From Azonexus sp. (GTDB lineage Bacteria > Pseudomonadota > Gammaproteobacteria > Burkholderiales > Rhodocyclaceae): a stretch of 64,000 bases of DNA. Positions 49,344 to 58,770 of this stretch are shown here, piece by piece; the first letter of the stretch is position 1, and every line of letters starts with the position of its first letter. Made by a program: the position numbers and the translations under genes. The DNA lies in contig NZ_JAVBXX010000011.1 of the NCBI RefSeq assembly GCF_030824335.1, positions 186,001 through 250,000 of the forward strand, in the 5' to 3' direction. The notes beneath the pieces are model-generated. The model searched no databases and was not told where the DNA came from. It worked only from the letters and a program-made list of their open reading frames with translations.

Positions 49344-49859
49344 TTATTCTGGCTGGCGAAACTCATCGGCAATCCACGCCTCGACCGTCGCGGCGTTGAA
49401 CTTGAAATTGGGTGGCACCCGCACTTGTGCGAGCAACTCCCCCGCGGCGTCCGTCGCCGCCAGCACGGCATAAGGGTCGTCTTCATCCGGTTCGATATCG
49501 AGACTGATGGAAAGTGGCCCATCCGGCCCGTTGACCGCAAGTTTCTTGTGCAGCATCGCGTGCAGGTGATGTTCATGACGCCGGATGACTTCCGAAGCCG
49601 TCTTGACCAGCACCTGGAAAGCCGAGGCATCGAGCGGCTTCGGGTTTTTCTTGTCGCGCCCCATGGTCCACGGACCGACCAGCGCCGGCTCCGCTTCGCC
49701 GTCCTTGATCATTTCGACCGCCCAGCCCTCATCGTCTTCATTCTTGATGACGCGGGCAGTCCAGCCGTTGTTGCGCCAAAGGCGCGCTTCATTGACGACG
49801 GAATCCGGATCGCTATCCACGCTGGACTCGGCAACTTCATTGTTGGCAATTGATGTCAT
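49344..49859 (-). CDS. Hypothetical protein
   Basis: A 171-residue acidic protein without signal or membrane helix. The middle has KNEDDEGWAVEMIKDGE and GPWTMGRDKKNPKPLD, followed by a helix VLVKTASEVIRRHEHHLHAML and a C-terminal beta-rich part. I do not recognise a family. It stands alone between corA and a psiF-type gene, all on the minus strand. Confidence 0.6.
   Translation of the reverse strand: MTSIANNEVAESSVDSDPDSVVNEARLWRNNGWTARVIKNEDDEGWAVEMIKDGEAEPALVGPWTMGRDKKNPKPLDASAFQVLVKTASEVIRRHEHHLHAMLHKKLAVNGPDGPLSISLDIEPDEDDPYAVLAATDAAGELLAQVRVPPNFKFNAATVEAWIADEFRQPE
49530..49539 (-). repeat. YTGCGGTCRAC motif copy in the 49344-49859 gene
   Basis: Plus strand reads GTTGACCGCAAG; the gene reads KLAVNG. 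Confidence 0.7.
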
Positions 49860-49886
49860 GGCGGAATTGTACTTCCCGAAAACACG

Positions 49887-49907
49887 AAAGCCCCCTCATG
49901 GGGGCTT
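49887..49907 (-). terminator. Hairpin after the psiF-type gene
   Basis: AAGCCCCC and GGGGGCTT pair around a four-base loop. On the minus strand it is followed by TTTCGTGTTTT, an imperfect T-tract. Confidence 0.5.
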
Positions 49908-49968
49908 CGCTGCGCCGGAATCGCGCGAAAAATCAGCCAAAGCGCCTTACTGGCCGCTCATGTTCCAC

Positions 49969-50229
49969 TTATTTTCCAGACTCGCACTTCTTCATGAAAG
50001 AGTTCTTGGCAGCACCAGCCAGCGGCTTGCCATTTTTGTCGAGCGCCTTGCTGGCACACTGCTGGCCGAGCTGTTCGCGTTCGCATTTTTTCATGAAGGA
50101 ATTTTTTGCCGCACCAGCCAGTGGCTTGCCTTCCTTGCTGACTGCCTGGGCTTCACAGTTCGCGGGCTCGGCAATGGCAAAGCTGGCAGCAAACAGGTGA
50201 GCCAGCGCAAAAAAGATGATTTTCTTCAT
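49969..50229 (-). CDS. PsiF-repeat secreted protein
   Basis: The 86-residue precursor has a signal peptide (IIFFALAHLFAASFAIA) and two near-identical repeats containing GKPLAGAAKNSFMKKCE, the pattern of the PsiF family. In E. coli psiF is induced by phosphate starvation, but the function is unknown. Two cysteines per repeat suggest disulfides. A strong ribosome binding site (AAAGGAG) precedes the ATG. Confidence 0.88.
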   Translation of the reverse strand: MKKIIFFALAHLFAASFAIAEPANCEAQAVSKEGKPLAGAAKNSFMKKCEREQLGQQCASKALDKNGKPLAGAAKNSFMKKCESGK

Positions 50230-50292
50230 TTGAGTCTCCTTTAACGACGTAAAAACCTCACCGTTGGATGAGGCAGTTTTCCAGCAAGCAGC

Positions 50293-51534
50293 TTACATGC
50301 GCGCGATCATCGCATCACCAAACTCGGAGCATGACAACTCATCAGCCCCGTCCATCAGGCGGGCAAAATCGTAGGTCACTTTCTTGTCGCAGATCGCCGC
50401 TTCCATCGCCTTGATGACGAGATTGGCAGCTTCCTTCCAGCCCAGGTGGCGCAGCATCATTTCGGCTGACAGGATCAGCGAGCCGGGATTGACCTTGTCG
50501 AGGCCGGCATACTTCGGCGCGGTCCCGTGCGTCGCTTCGAAACAGGCGTACTGGTCGGAAATGTTGGCGCCCGGGGCAATGCCAATGCCGCCGACCTGCG
50601 CCGCCAGCGCGTCGGAAATGTAGTCGCCGTTCAGGTTGGTGGTGACGATGGTGTCGTACTCGGCCGGACGCAGCAGGATCTGCTGCAGGAAGGCATCGGC
50701 AATGGAATCCTTGACGATGACTTCGCGACCGCTGTTCGGATTGCGGAACTTGCACCACGGACCGCCATCGATCAATTCGGCACCGAATTCCTCGATGGCC
50801 ACCTTGTAGGCGGTGTCGCGGAACAGGCCTTCCGTGAACTTCATGATGTTGCCCTTGTGCACGATGGTCAGCGACTTGCGGTCGTTGGCGATGACATACT
50901 TCAGCGCAGCGCGCACCAGGCGGGTCGTCCCCTCGATGGAAATCGGCTTGATGCCGATGCCTGAAGTTTCCGGGAAACGAATCTTCTTGACGCCCATTTC
51001 CTTCTGCAGGAATTCGATGACCTTCTTCGCCCCATCCGACTGCGCCGACCACTCGATCCCGGCGTAAATATCTTCGGTGTTTTCGCGGAAGATGACCATG
51101 TTGGTCAGTTCCGGATGTTTCAGCGGCGACGGCACGCCCTTGAAATACTGCACCGGGCGGACGCACTGATAGAGATCCAGCTCCTGGCGCAGGGCCACAT
51201 TCAGCGAACGGATGCCGCCCCCGACCGGTGTCGTCATCGGCCCCTTGATGGAGACCGAATATTCCTTCAAGGCGGCGAAGGTTTCCTGCGGTAACCACTC
51301 GTCCGGACCATACAACTGGGTGGATTTTTCCCCGGCATAAACTTCCATCCAGTGAATTTTCCTTTTGCCGCCATAAGCCTTGTCGACCGCAGCATCGATG
51401 ACCTTGATCATGACCGGTGTGATATCGATGCCGATACCATCGCCTTCAATGAAAGGAATGATCGGATTATCCGGGGTCGGCTGCCCCGGAACGATTTTCG
51501 CACCACCCTGCGGAACCTTGATATGAGATGTCAT
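50293..51534 (-). CDS. icd: NADP-dependent isocitrate dehydrogenase (dimeric)
   Basis: Converts isocitrate to 2-oxoglutarate. The 413-residue enzyme has [10 protein letters not shown] at the N-terminus, [24 protein letters not shown], the coenzyme region [27 protein letters not shown], and [20 protein letters not shown]. Ser110 sits in RSLNVAL, equivalent to the serine phosphorylated by AceK in E. coli (Ser113). AGGAG lies before the ATG at 51534; the frame open to 51627 is not needed. The monomeric isozyme follows upstream on the same strand. Confidence 0.97.
   Translation of the reverse strand: MTSHIKVPQGGAKIVPGQPTPDNPIIPFIEGDGIGIDITPVMIKVIDAAVDKAYGGKRKIHWMEVYAGEKSTQLYGPDEWLPQETFAALKEYSVSIKGPMTTPVGGGIRSLNVALRQELDLYQCVRPVQYFKGVPSPLKHPELTNMVIFRENTEDIYAGIEWSAQSDGAKKVIEFLQKEMGVKKIRFPETSGIGIKPISIEGTTRLVRAALKYVIANDRKSLTIVHKGNIMKFTEGLFRDTAYKVAIEEFGAELIDGGPWCKFRNPNSGREVIVKDSIADAFLQQILLRPAEYDTIVTTNLNGDYISDALAAQVGGIGIAPGANISDQYACFEATHGTAPKYAGLDKVNPGSLILSAEMMLRHLGWKEAANLVIKAMEAAICDKKVTYDFARLMDGADELSCSEFGDAMIARM
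51382..51391 (-). repeat. YTGCGGTCRAC motif copy in icd
   Basis: Plus strand reads GTCGACCGCAG; the gene reads DAAVDK. Confidence 0.7.
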
Positions 51535-51695
51535 GGCGACTCCTATGATTTTGTTTTCAGGCGGCAGAAAGCCTGTTGGACTCCCTGACCTGTCCGGTTT
51601 TACGTCCCCGGCGGCCAGCCCGGTCAATTATGGAACAAATTGCATGGGAATGTCAGCGTGACAGCCATACAGCCAAGAAGGCTCTGGATGAGCAT

Positions 51696-51734
51696 AAAAA
51701 AACCCGGCCCTCCGCTCACGCAGAGGCCGGGCTT
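51696..51734 (-). terminator. Terminator after the monomeric isocitrate dehydrogenase
   Basis: On the minus strand GCCCGGCC pairs with GGCCGGGT and is followed by seven T residues (51702 down to 51696). Confidence 0.88.
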
Positions 51735-51752
51735 CCTGATTCAGCAGCTGGC

Positions 51753-53993
51753 TCAGGCGATACGCGCAGCCTTCAGTGCGGCGTTCAGCGTCGGGCTCGG
51801 ACGCATCACGGCCTTGCACTTCTCCGGATCAGCCTTGTAGTAACCACCGATGTCGACCGGCTTGCCCTGCACCGTCTTCATCTCGGCAACGATTTGCGCT
51901 TCGCTGTCGGCCAGAACCTTGGCCAGCTTGGTGAAGTGCGCAGCCAGTTCGGCATCGTCCTTCTGGGTGGCCAGTTCCTGCGCCCAGTACATGGCGAGGT
52001 AGAACTGCGAACCGCGATTGTCCAGCTCACCGGTCTTCGGCGACGGCGACTTGTTGTTGTCCAAGAGCTTGCCGGTGGCGGCATCGAGCGTCTTGGCCAA
52101 GAGCTTGGCGCGGGCATTGTTTTCCTTGATGCCCAGTTCTTCCAGCGACACCGCCAGGGCCAGGAACTCACCCAGCGAATCCCAGCGCAGGTGGTTTTCC
52201 TGCGTCAGCTGCTGCACGTGCTTCGGGGCCGAACCGCCGGCACCGGTTTCGTACATGCCGCCGCCGTTCATCAGCGGCACGATGGACAGCATCTTGGCCG
52301 AGGTGCCGAGTTCCATGATCGGGAACAGGTCGGTCAGGTAATCGCGCAGGATGTTGCCGGTCACCGAAATGGTGTCCAGGCCACGGGCGACGCGCTCCAG
52401 CGTGAAGCGCATGGCGCGCACTTGCGACATGATCTGAATGTCGAGACCGCTGGTGTCGTGATCCTTGAGATACTTCTGGACCTTCTTGATCAGCTCGTTT
52501 TCGTGCGGACGATAGGCGTCGAGCCAGAACACGGCCGGCATGCCGGAATTGCGAGCGCGGGTGACGGCCAGCTTGACCCAGTCGCGGATCGGCGCGTCCT
52601 TGACCTGACACATGCGCCAGATGTCGCCGGCTTCGACGTTTTGTGTCAGCAGCACTTCACCGCTGTTGTTGTCGACGATGTTGGCGATGCCGTCTTCGGC
52701 GATTTCGAAAGTCTTGTCGTGTGAGCCGTATTCTTCGGCCTGCTGAGCCATCAGACCGACGTTCGGGACGGTGCCCATGGTCTTCGGATCGAAGTTGCCA
52801 TGCCATTTGACGAAGTTGATCATCTCCTGATAGATGCGGGCAAAGGTCGATTCCGGCATGACGCACTTGCTGTCGTACTGCTTGCCGTCGGCACCCCACA
52901 TCTTGCCGCCCTGACGGATCATGGCCGGCATGGAAGCGTCGACGATGATGTCGTTCGGCGAATGGAAATTGGTGATGCCCTTGGCCGAGTCGACCATGGC
53001 CAGACGCGGACGGTGTTCCTGACAGGCGTGCAGGTCACGGATGATTTCGTCGCGCTTGGATTCCGGCAGGGTCTTGATCTTCTCGTACAGATCGACCATA
53101 CCGTTATTGACGTTGATGCCCAGCTCGTCGAAGGTCTTGCCGTGCTTCTCGAAGGCTTCCTTGTAGTAGATCTTGACGCAATGGCCGAAAACGATCGGGT
53201 GCGAGACCTTCATCATCGTCGCCTTGACGTGCAGCGAGTACAGGATGCCGGACTGGCGGCAATCTTCCAGCGTTTGCTCGTAAAAATCGCACAGCGCCTT
53301 CTTGCTCATGAACATCGAGTCGATGATTTCGCCTTCGAGCAGCGACAGCTTCGGCTTCAGCACAGTGGTCTTGCCGCCTTTGGCGATCAGCTCCATGCGC
53401 ACTTCGCGCGGTTTGTCCAGGGTCAGCGACTTTTCGCCATGGTAGAAGTCGCCATGATTCATGTGCGAAACGTGAGTCTGCGACCACTGTTTCCATTCGC
53501 CCATCGAGTGCGGACGCTTCTTGGCGTAATTCTTGACAGCCATCGGCGCGCGGCGATCGGAGTTGCCTTCGCGCAGCACCGGATTGACGGCGGAGCCGAG
53601 GCACTTGCCGAAGCGGGCCTTGAGGGCCTTTTCTTCGTCGGTATTGGCCATCTCGGGATAGTCGGGAATGGCGTAGCCCTTTTCCTGCAGTTCCTTGACG
53701 CAAGCCTTCAACTGAGCAACGGAGGCGCTGATGTTCGGCAGCTTGATAATGTTTGTCTCGGGTTGCAGGCACTTCTTGCCCAATTCGCCGAGCGTATTCG
53801 GGACGCGTTGTTCTTCCGTCAGACACTCGGGGAATTCGGCCAGCACGCGGGCAGAAACGGAAATATCGGCCTTCTCGATCTCGATGCCGGCCGGCCCCGT
53901 AAAGGTGCGGATGATCGGCAAAAAGGCACAAGTCGCCAGCAACGGCGCCTCGTCGGTGAGCGTGTAGATAATCTTGGACTTGCCTGCGGACAT
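51753..53993 (-). CDS. NADP-dependent isocitrate dehydrogenase, monomeric
   Basis: The 746-residue protein matches the monomeric isocitrate dehydrogenase family (about 740 residues): [19 protein letters not shown] at the N-terminus, [57 protein letters not shown], and [14 protein letters not shown] with [13 protein letters not shown]. It catalyses the same reaction as Icd by an unrelated-length enzyme. A good ribosome binding site (AAGGGG) precedes the ATG. It is divergent from aceK with about 210 bases between the starts. Confidence 0.97.
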   Translation of the reverse strand: MSAGKSKIIYTLTDEAPLLATCAFLPIIRTFTGPAGIEIEKADISVSARVLAEFPECLTEEQRVPNTLGELGKKCLQPETNIIKLPNISASVAQLKACVKELQEKGYAIPDYPEMANTDEEKALKARFGKCLGSAVNPVLREGNSDRRAPMAVKNYAKKRPHSMGEWKQWSQTHVSHMNHGDFYHGEKSLTLDKPREVRMELIAKGGKTTVLKPKLSLLEGEIIDSMFMSKKALCDFYEQTLEDCRQSGILYSLHVKATMMKVSHPIVFGHCVKIYYKEAFEKHGKTFDELGINVNNGMVDLYEKIKTLPESKRDEIIRDLHACQEHRPRLAMVDSAKGITNFHSPNDIIVDASMPAMIRQGGKMWGADGKQYDSKCVMPESTFARIYQEMINFVKWHGNFDPKTMGTVPNVGLMAQQAEEYGSHDKTFEIAEDGIANIVDNNSGEVLLTQNVEAGDIWRMCQVKDAPIRDWVKLAVTRARNSGMPAVFWLDAYRPHENELIKKVQKYLKDHDTSGLDIQIMSQVRAMRFTLERVARGLDTISVTGNILRDYLTDLFPIMELGTSAKMLSIVPLMNGGGMYETGAGGSAPKHVQQLTQENHLRWDSLGEFLALAVSLEELGIKENNARAKLLAKTLDAATGKLLDNNKSPSPKTGELDNRGSQFYLAMYWAQELATQKDDAELAAHFTKLAKVLADSEAQIVAEMKTVQGKPVDIGGYYKADPEKCKAVMRPSPTLNAALKAARIA

Positions 53994-54202
53994 GCTAACC
54001 CCTTGGTGATGGTGTTTGATATGCGGGCCGACGATACGCCGGCACCCTTGCGCGGTGCTTACAGCAACCTCGGGAGTATCCGCATCAGCACGCTATCGGT
54101 CAACGGTGAAATCGGTTTTCACAGTGCGAATTACGCCAAAAATGCACCATTTTTGGGGATTTCCGGGTGCTAAACTGACCGACTTCCCCGGGAGTGATGA
54201 CG

Positions 54203-56002
54203 ATGAAGATTTCGCTCGGCCTGTATGGTGCAAACGCCCACCAGATCGCGCTGGCCCTGATTCAGGGTTTCAACAAGCATTACACGCTGTTTCGCCAGAC
54301 CTGCCAGGAGGCCAAGAGACGTTTTGAAAAAGGCGACTGGCAGGACGTACACCGTGCAGTCAGTGAACGCATCCGTTTCTACGACGACCGGGTCGATGAA
54401 TGCGTCGAACGCCTGCGCGGGGAATTCGATGGCGAAAACCTGGACGATGCGACCTGGCAACAGATCAAGTTGCTCTACATCGGCCTGTTGCTCAATCACA
54501 AGCAGCCGGAACTGGCCGAAACCTTCTTCAATTCGGTAACGACCAAGATTCTGCACCGGACTTATTTCCACAACGATTTCATTTTCGTCCGCCCGACCAT
54601 TTCCACGGAAAACCTGGAAGGCGACGAAGCCCCCACCTACCGCAGTTACTACGCCGATATCAAAGGCCTGCGCGGGGCAATCCGCGAAATCGTCCGGGAT
54701 TTCAACTGGCAGCGCCCGTTTGCCGATCTCGAACGCGACGTGAATTACGTGTATCAGGCGATTCGTCACTATCTGCAGGAAATGCCGCGCCGCGAGGACA
54801 ATTTCCAGATCCAGGTCCTCGGCTCGGCCTTCTATCGCAACAAGGCCGCCTACATCATCGGCAAGGCAATCAACGGGGCACAGGAATATCCCTTCACCAT
54901 TCCGGTACTGCATGACCAGGATGGCAAGCTCTTCCTCGATACCGTGCTGCTCGATGCCTGGCGGATCGGCCTGCTGTTTTCACTGTCGCGCGCCTATTTC
55001 ATGGTCGACATGGAAGTGCCGTCCAGCTACGTCCAGTTCCTGCGCGCCATCATGCCGAACAAGCCGCGCTCCGAGATTTACATCATGCTCGGGCTGGGCA
55101 AGCAGGGAAAGACGATGTTCTTCCGCGATTTCATCTATCACCTGCATCACTCGCAGGACAAGTTCATCATGGCACCCGGCATTCGCGGCTTGGTCATGCT
55201 GGTATTCACGCTGCCCTCCTACCCCTACGTGTTCAAGATCATCAAGGACGTGTTCGGCAGTTCCAAGGACATGGACCGCGCTACCGTCAAAAAGAAATTC
55301 ATGATGGTCAAGCAGGTCGACCGCGTCGGCCGCATGGCCGATACGCTGGAGTTTTCCAACGTGATGTTCCCGCTGGCCCGCTTCAGCGCCGAGGTCATGG
55401 AAGAGCTGGAACGCCTCGCCCCATCATGCTACGAGATCGACGGCGAGCAGTTGATCATCAAGCACCTGTACATCGAGCGCCGCATGGAGCCGCTGAATAT
55501 CCACCTGGAGCGGATGAACAGGGCGAACAACCTGCCAGGCATGGAGCACGCGATCAAGGAATACGGCAGCGCGATCCGCGAACTGGCGCAAGCCAACATT
55601 TTCCCCGGCGACATGCTGTGGAAGAACTTCGGCATCACGCGCTACGGCCGCGTCGTGTTTTACGATTACGACGAAATCGAATACATGACCGACATCAACT
55701 TCCGCAAAATCCCGCCGGCGCCGGACTTTGAAACCGAGATGTCCGGCGAGGTCTGGTACGGCGTGGCACGCAACGATGTGTTCCCGGAAGAATTCGCCAC
55801 CTTCCTGCTCAGCATGCCGCTGGTGCGCAAGCTGTTCATCAAGCACCACAAGGATTTGCTGTCGACCACCTTCTGGCAGGGCGCGCAGGAGAAGATTCGC
55901 AACGGCCATGTCGAAGACTTTTTCCCTTATCCGGAAGAGTTGCGTTTCGTGAACTGCCCGCCAGAACAAGAAGGTCTGCCGTCAGTTCACGCCCCTCTGT
56001 AA
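54203..56002 (+). CDS. aceK: Isocitrate dehydrogenase kinase/phosphatase
   Basis: AceK reversibly phosphorylates dimeric isocitrate dehydrogenase and so sets flux between the TCA cycle and the glyoxylate shunt. The 599-residue protein has the ATP-site segment MLGLGKQGKTMFFRDF, preceded by a regulatory N-terminal half, and the kinase core NIFPGDMLWKNFGITRYGRVVFYDYDEIEYM, where the catalytic aspartates lie. The ATG at 54203 has GGGAG eight bases before it; GTG at 54194 and ATG at 54197 also lie in frame. Unlike in E. coli it is not in an aceBAK operon. Confidence 0.96.
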   Translation: MKISLGLYGANAHQIALALIQGFNKHYTLFRQTCQEAKRRFEKGDWQDVHRAVSERIRFYDDRVDECVERLRGEFDGENLDDATWQQIKLLYIGLLLNHKQPELAETFFNSVTTKILHRTYFHNDFIFVRPTISTENLEGDEAPTYRSYYADIKGLRGAIREIVRDFNWQRPFADLERDVNYVYQAIRHYLQEMPRREDNFQIQVLGSAFYRNKAAYIIGKAINGAQEYPFTIPVLHDQDGKLFLDTVLLDAWRIGLLFSLSRAYFMVDMEVPSSYVQFLRAIMPNKPRSEIYIMLGLGKQGKTMFFRDFIYHLHHSQDKFIMAPGIRGLVMLVFTLPSYPYVFKIIKDVFGSSKDMDRATVKKKFMMVKQVDRVGRMADTLEFSNVMFPLARFSAEVMEELERLAPSCYEIDGEQLIIKHLYIERRMEPLNIHLERMNRANNLPGMEHAIKEYGSAIRELAQANIFPGDMLWKNFGITRYGRVVFYDYDEIEYMTDINFRKIPPAPDFETEMSGEVWYGVARNDVFPEEFATFLLSMPLVRKLFIKHHKDLLSTTFWQGAQEKIRNGHVEDFFPYPEELRFVNCPPEQEGLPSVHAPL

Positions 56003-56061
56003 CATCGGGCAGGCAGATAGCACTCGTATAATTGCGAACCGAGACTCACCCAGGATACTGA

Positions 56062-57288
56062 ATGAAAAGATTTGATGACCTCCTGACCCGTGGCAGCGCA
56101 TTACTGGCTTTGGCGCTCTGGCTATGGTCGTGGATTGCCGAAGCTCAACCGAATCACTGGTTTGCCGTGCTGGCCGTTTTGCTGACTACCGCTACCCTGT
56201 TTTCACTGCGCGAACGCGAACAGTGGAAAGCGCGGCAAAAAGGCTATGTCAACGAATTGACCGGCGTCATGTCCGAATACCATGTGCTTTCCAATGAAGC
56301 GATGGCACATGCCGAAATGCAGTTCTCGTCACTGGAAAAGGAAATGCACGATGCCCAGACGCTGATCCGCGAATCGGTATTCAGTCTTTACGGCAGCCTG
56401 ACCGGCCTCGAATCGCAGTCGAACAGCCAGCAGGAAATCCTCCGTTCGCTGATCAGCGAAATGCTCAGCATGACCGGCTCCGACGATAGTCACGCCGCAG
56501 AGCATGCCGGTCTGCAACGCTTCTTCAGTGAAACCAATGCACTGATCGCCGAATTCGTTGGCAAGATGGAGCAATTGCAGGGCACGAGCCGGGGCGTTGC
56601 CGAGAGTTTCCGCCAGATGCAGGACAAGGTTGCACGGATTACCGGCACACTCAACGACATTTCCGGCATCACCAAACAAACCGACTTGCTGGCACTCAAT
56701 GCCGCGATCGAAGCTGCCCGCGCCGGGGAGGCTGGACGAGGCTTCGCCGTGGTGGCCGATGAAGTACGCACGCTGGCAGCACGAACCGGCGAGTTCAACG
56801 TCGATATCCGCCAGGCCCTGAACGACATTCTCGAATCCTTGCGCGATGTGGGACAACGCGTCGATGCAGCCAGCCAGATTGACCTCAGTGTCGCAGAACG
56901 CTCACGCGCCACGCTCGATGAACTCGGCACGGAACTGCTCGGCCTGACCGAGAAGGCACGCGAACACTCCAGCAACATCACCAGCATCACTGAGAAAATG
57001 CGCGACCTGACGCAGGAAGGCGTCATGGCCATGCAATTCGAGGACATCGTGACCCAGATGATCACGCGCATCAGTCAGCGCACCGATCATGTGGGTTCTT
57101 ATATGCACGCTTTCCTCAGCCTGCACCACGATCAGGATGAAAGCGACGGCATACAACGCTTCCGCAAGCGTAGCCAGCGTTTGCTCGAACTGCTGGTGGA
57201 TTCGCACGTCAAATCCGATGCGCTGCGCAACCACATGAAATCGACCGGCAATCAAGGACAAGGCGATGGCGCGATCGAACTTTTCTGA
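56062..57288 (+). CDS. Short methyl-accepting chemotaxis protein
   Basis: A 408-residue receptor-like protein with two N-terminal membrane helices separated by a very short loop (about residues 12-27 and 33-48) and no periplasmic sensor. A coiled region leads to the signalling hairpin [19 protein letters not shown]. The C-terminus has [21 protein letters not shown], a segment common in short cytosol-sensing receptors. It may receive input from a partner protein or from membrane state. AGGATA precedes the ATG, and a 28-bp palindrome follows the stop. Confidence 0.85.
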   Translation: MKRFDDLLTRGSALLALALWLWSWIAEAQPNHWFAVLAVLLTTATLFSLREREQWKARQKGYVNELTGVMSEYHVLSNEAMAHAEMQFSSLEKEMHDAQTLIRESVFSLYGSLTGLESQSNSQQEILRSLISEMLSMTGSDDSHAAEHAGLQRFFSETNALIAEFVGKMEQLQGTSRGVAESFRQMQDKVARITGTLNDISGITKQTDLLALNAAIEAARAGEAGRGFAVVADEVRTLAARTGEFNVDIRQALNDILESLRDVGQRVDAASQIDLSVAERSRATLDELGTELLGLTEKAREHSSNITSITEKMRDLTQEGVMAMQFEDIVTQMITRISQRTDHVGSYMHAFLSLHHDQDESDGIQRFRKRSQRLLELLVDSHVKSDALRNHMKSTGNQGQGDGAIELF

Positions 57289-57305
57289 CCTGAACGAAAA
57301 AGCAC

Positions 57306-57333
57306 GAAATATTGCGGTCGACCGCAATATTTC
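57306..57333. terminator. 28-bp palindrome of two inverted TGCGGTCGAC motifs
   Basis: A perfect palindrome with centre GCGGTCGACCGC lies 17 bases after the chemoreceptor stop and 10 bases before the YeeE start. The right arm ends ATATTTCTC, so it could act as a terminator hairpin. It contains two opposed copies of the scattered YTGCGGTCRAC motif. Confidence 0.75.
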
Positions 57334-57343
57334 TCAATAAATC

Positions 57344-58399
57344 ATGGGGTTTACCGAGCTTCTGGAAACCTTCGGCGAAAAACCCCTGATCGCCATCGCT
57401 GGCTTGCTGATCGGCTTGCTGTTCGGCATCTTTGCCCAGCGCTCGCGCTTCTGCCTGCGCTCGGCGGTCGTTGAATTCTGGAGCCGTCAGGGCTGCGCCA
57501 AGCTGGCGATCTGGTTATTCGCGTTTTCCACGGCCGTCATTGCCACGCAAGGTTTCATTGCCGGCGACTGGCTGGATGTTTCGCAGGCCCGCCAGTTATC
57601 GGCCCGGGGCAGCATTTCCGGTGCGCTGGTCGGTGGTCTGCTGTTCGGCATCGGCATGATCCTGGCGCGCGGCTGCTCATCGCGCATGTTGGTGCTGGCA
57701 GCCAACGGCAACCTGCGCGCCCTGCTCACCGGCCTGATTTTCGCGGTGACTGCGCAGGCCTCGCTGAACGGCATCCTGTCACCATTGCGCAGCTGGATAT
57801 CCGCCTGGTGGACCATCGAAGGGAGTACCCGCGACCTGCTTGCCACAGCGCATGTCGGACAGCTCGGCGGCATGCTGTTCGGCCTGCTGTGGCTGGCCGC
57901 CGCCATCGTTTTTGCCCGGCAAGCCCGGTTGACCGCAAGAGAATGGGTCGGCGGCATCGGGGTCGGCCTGATGGTCGCCATTGCCTGGCTGACCACCTTT
58001 GCCATCGGCAGCAATGCCTTCGAAGTCATGCCGGTGCAAAGCCTCAGCTTCACCGGCCCTTCAGCCGACGTGCTGATGCTGGTGCTGTCGCCACCGGGGC
58101 AACCCTGGGATTTCGATATCGGTCTGGTACCGGGCGTCGTCCTCGGCTCTTTTCTCGCCGCATTGTGGGGCAAGGAGTTGAAGCTGGAAGGCTTCACGGA
58201 TGGGCTGAGCATGCGTCGCTACATCGCTGGCGCGCTATGCATGGGCTTCGGCGGCATGCTGGCCGGCGGTTGTGCCGTCGGCGCCGGCGTCTCGGGCGCC
58301 GCGGTCTTTGCGTTGACCGCCTGGATTTCGCTGATCGGCATGTGGGCCGGCGCCGGACTGGCCGATGCGCTGATCGACAAGCCGACACGCCGACCTTGA
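57344..58399 (+). CDS. YeeE/YedE-family sulfur-compound transporter
   Basis: The 351-residue protein has about nine hydrophobic segments and the three cysteine sites of the YeeE/YedE (TsuA) family: QRSRFCLRSAV, LARGCSSRMLV and LAGGCAVGAG. Relatives import thiosulfate or carry sulfur across the membrane by relay between such cysteines. Its stop lies seven bases from the convergent sulfur-oxidation operon, which supports a sulfur substrate (inference). Confidence 0.88.
   Translation: MGFTELLETFGEKPLIAIAGLLIGLLFGIFAQRSRFCLRSAVVEFWSRQGCAKLAIWLFAFSTAVIATQGFIAGDWLDVSQARQLSARGSISGALVGGLLFGIGMILARGCSSRMLVLAANGNLRALLTGLIFAVTAQASLNGILSPLRSWISAWWTIEGSTRDLLATAHVGQLGGMLFGLLWLAAAIVFARQARLTAREWVGGIGVGLMVAIAWLTTFAIGSNAFEVMPVQSLSFTGPSADVLMLVLSPPGQPWDFDIGLVPGVVLGSFLAALWGKELKLEGFTDGLSMRRYIAGALCMGFGGMLAGGCAVGAGVSGAAVFALTAWISLIGMWAGAGLADALIDKPTRRP
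57928..57937 (-). repeat. YTGCGGTCRAC motif copy in the YeeE gene
   Basis: Plus strand reads GTTGACCGCAAG; encodes RLTAR. Confidence 0.7.
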
Positions 58400-58406
58400 T
58401 AACTTG

Positions 58407-58751
58407 CTACCGGGCCGGTTTGCGCCACCCCATGAAGGTATAAGCGAGGATGGAGGTCCCGGCCAGACCTAAACCAAAGACCAGCGCAATCAGGAACCAG
58501 TCGGCCGGACCACCAGCGTCGGTAAAGCCCGACGACGAGACTTTGGCCATCAGGACCAGCGCCAATACACCGCCCACCAAGCCAACCAGTTCGGCGCGCA
58601 CCAGACGCTTCGAATCGATTGTCCGCTCCTTGAGCAGCAGCATGACAAACGCTGCCGTGCCCGCGACAATGAGCAAAATCATCAGCCACAGCAGCGGCCC
58701 GAGCATTTCCTGAAAGACGGCCAGGAAGACCAGCGGATCGAGTTCTTTCAT
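58407..58751 (-). CDS. Small membrane protein of the sulfur-oxidation locus
   Basis: A 114-residue protein with about three hydrophobic segments (residues 14-40, 52-68, 80-105) and no known catalytic motif. It starts 19 bases after the flavoprotein gene on the same strand and is likely co-transcribed. It could serve as a membrane anchor or quinone-side partner for that flavoprotein, but this is only inferred from position. Confidence 0.7.
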   Translation of the reverse strand: MKELDPLVFLAVFQEMLGPLLWLMILLIVAGTAAFVMLLLKERTIDSKRLVRAELVGLVGGVLALVLMAKVSSSGFTDAGGPADWFLIALVFGLGLAGTSILAYTFMGWRKPAR

Positions 58752-58770
58752 CTTTGCATTCCTCCAGAAA

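Noticed and set aside
52800..54173. 457-codon open frame antisense to the monomeric isocitrate dehydrogenase gene
   Set aside because: A shadow frame of a firmly identified gene, with a product of skewed composition.
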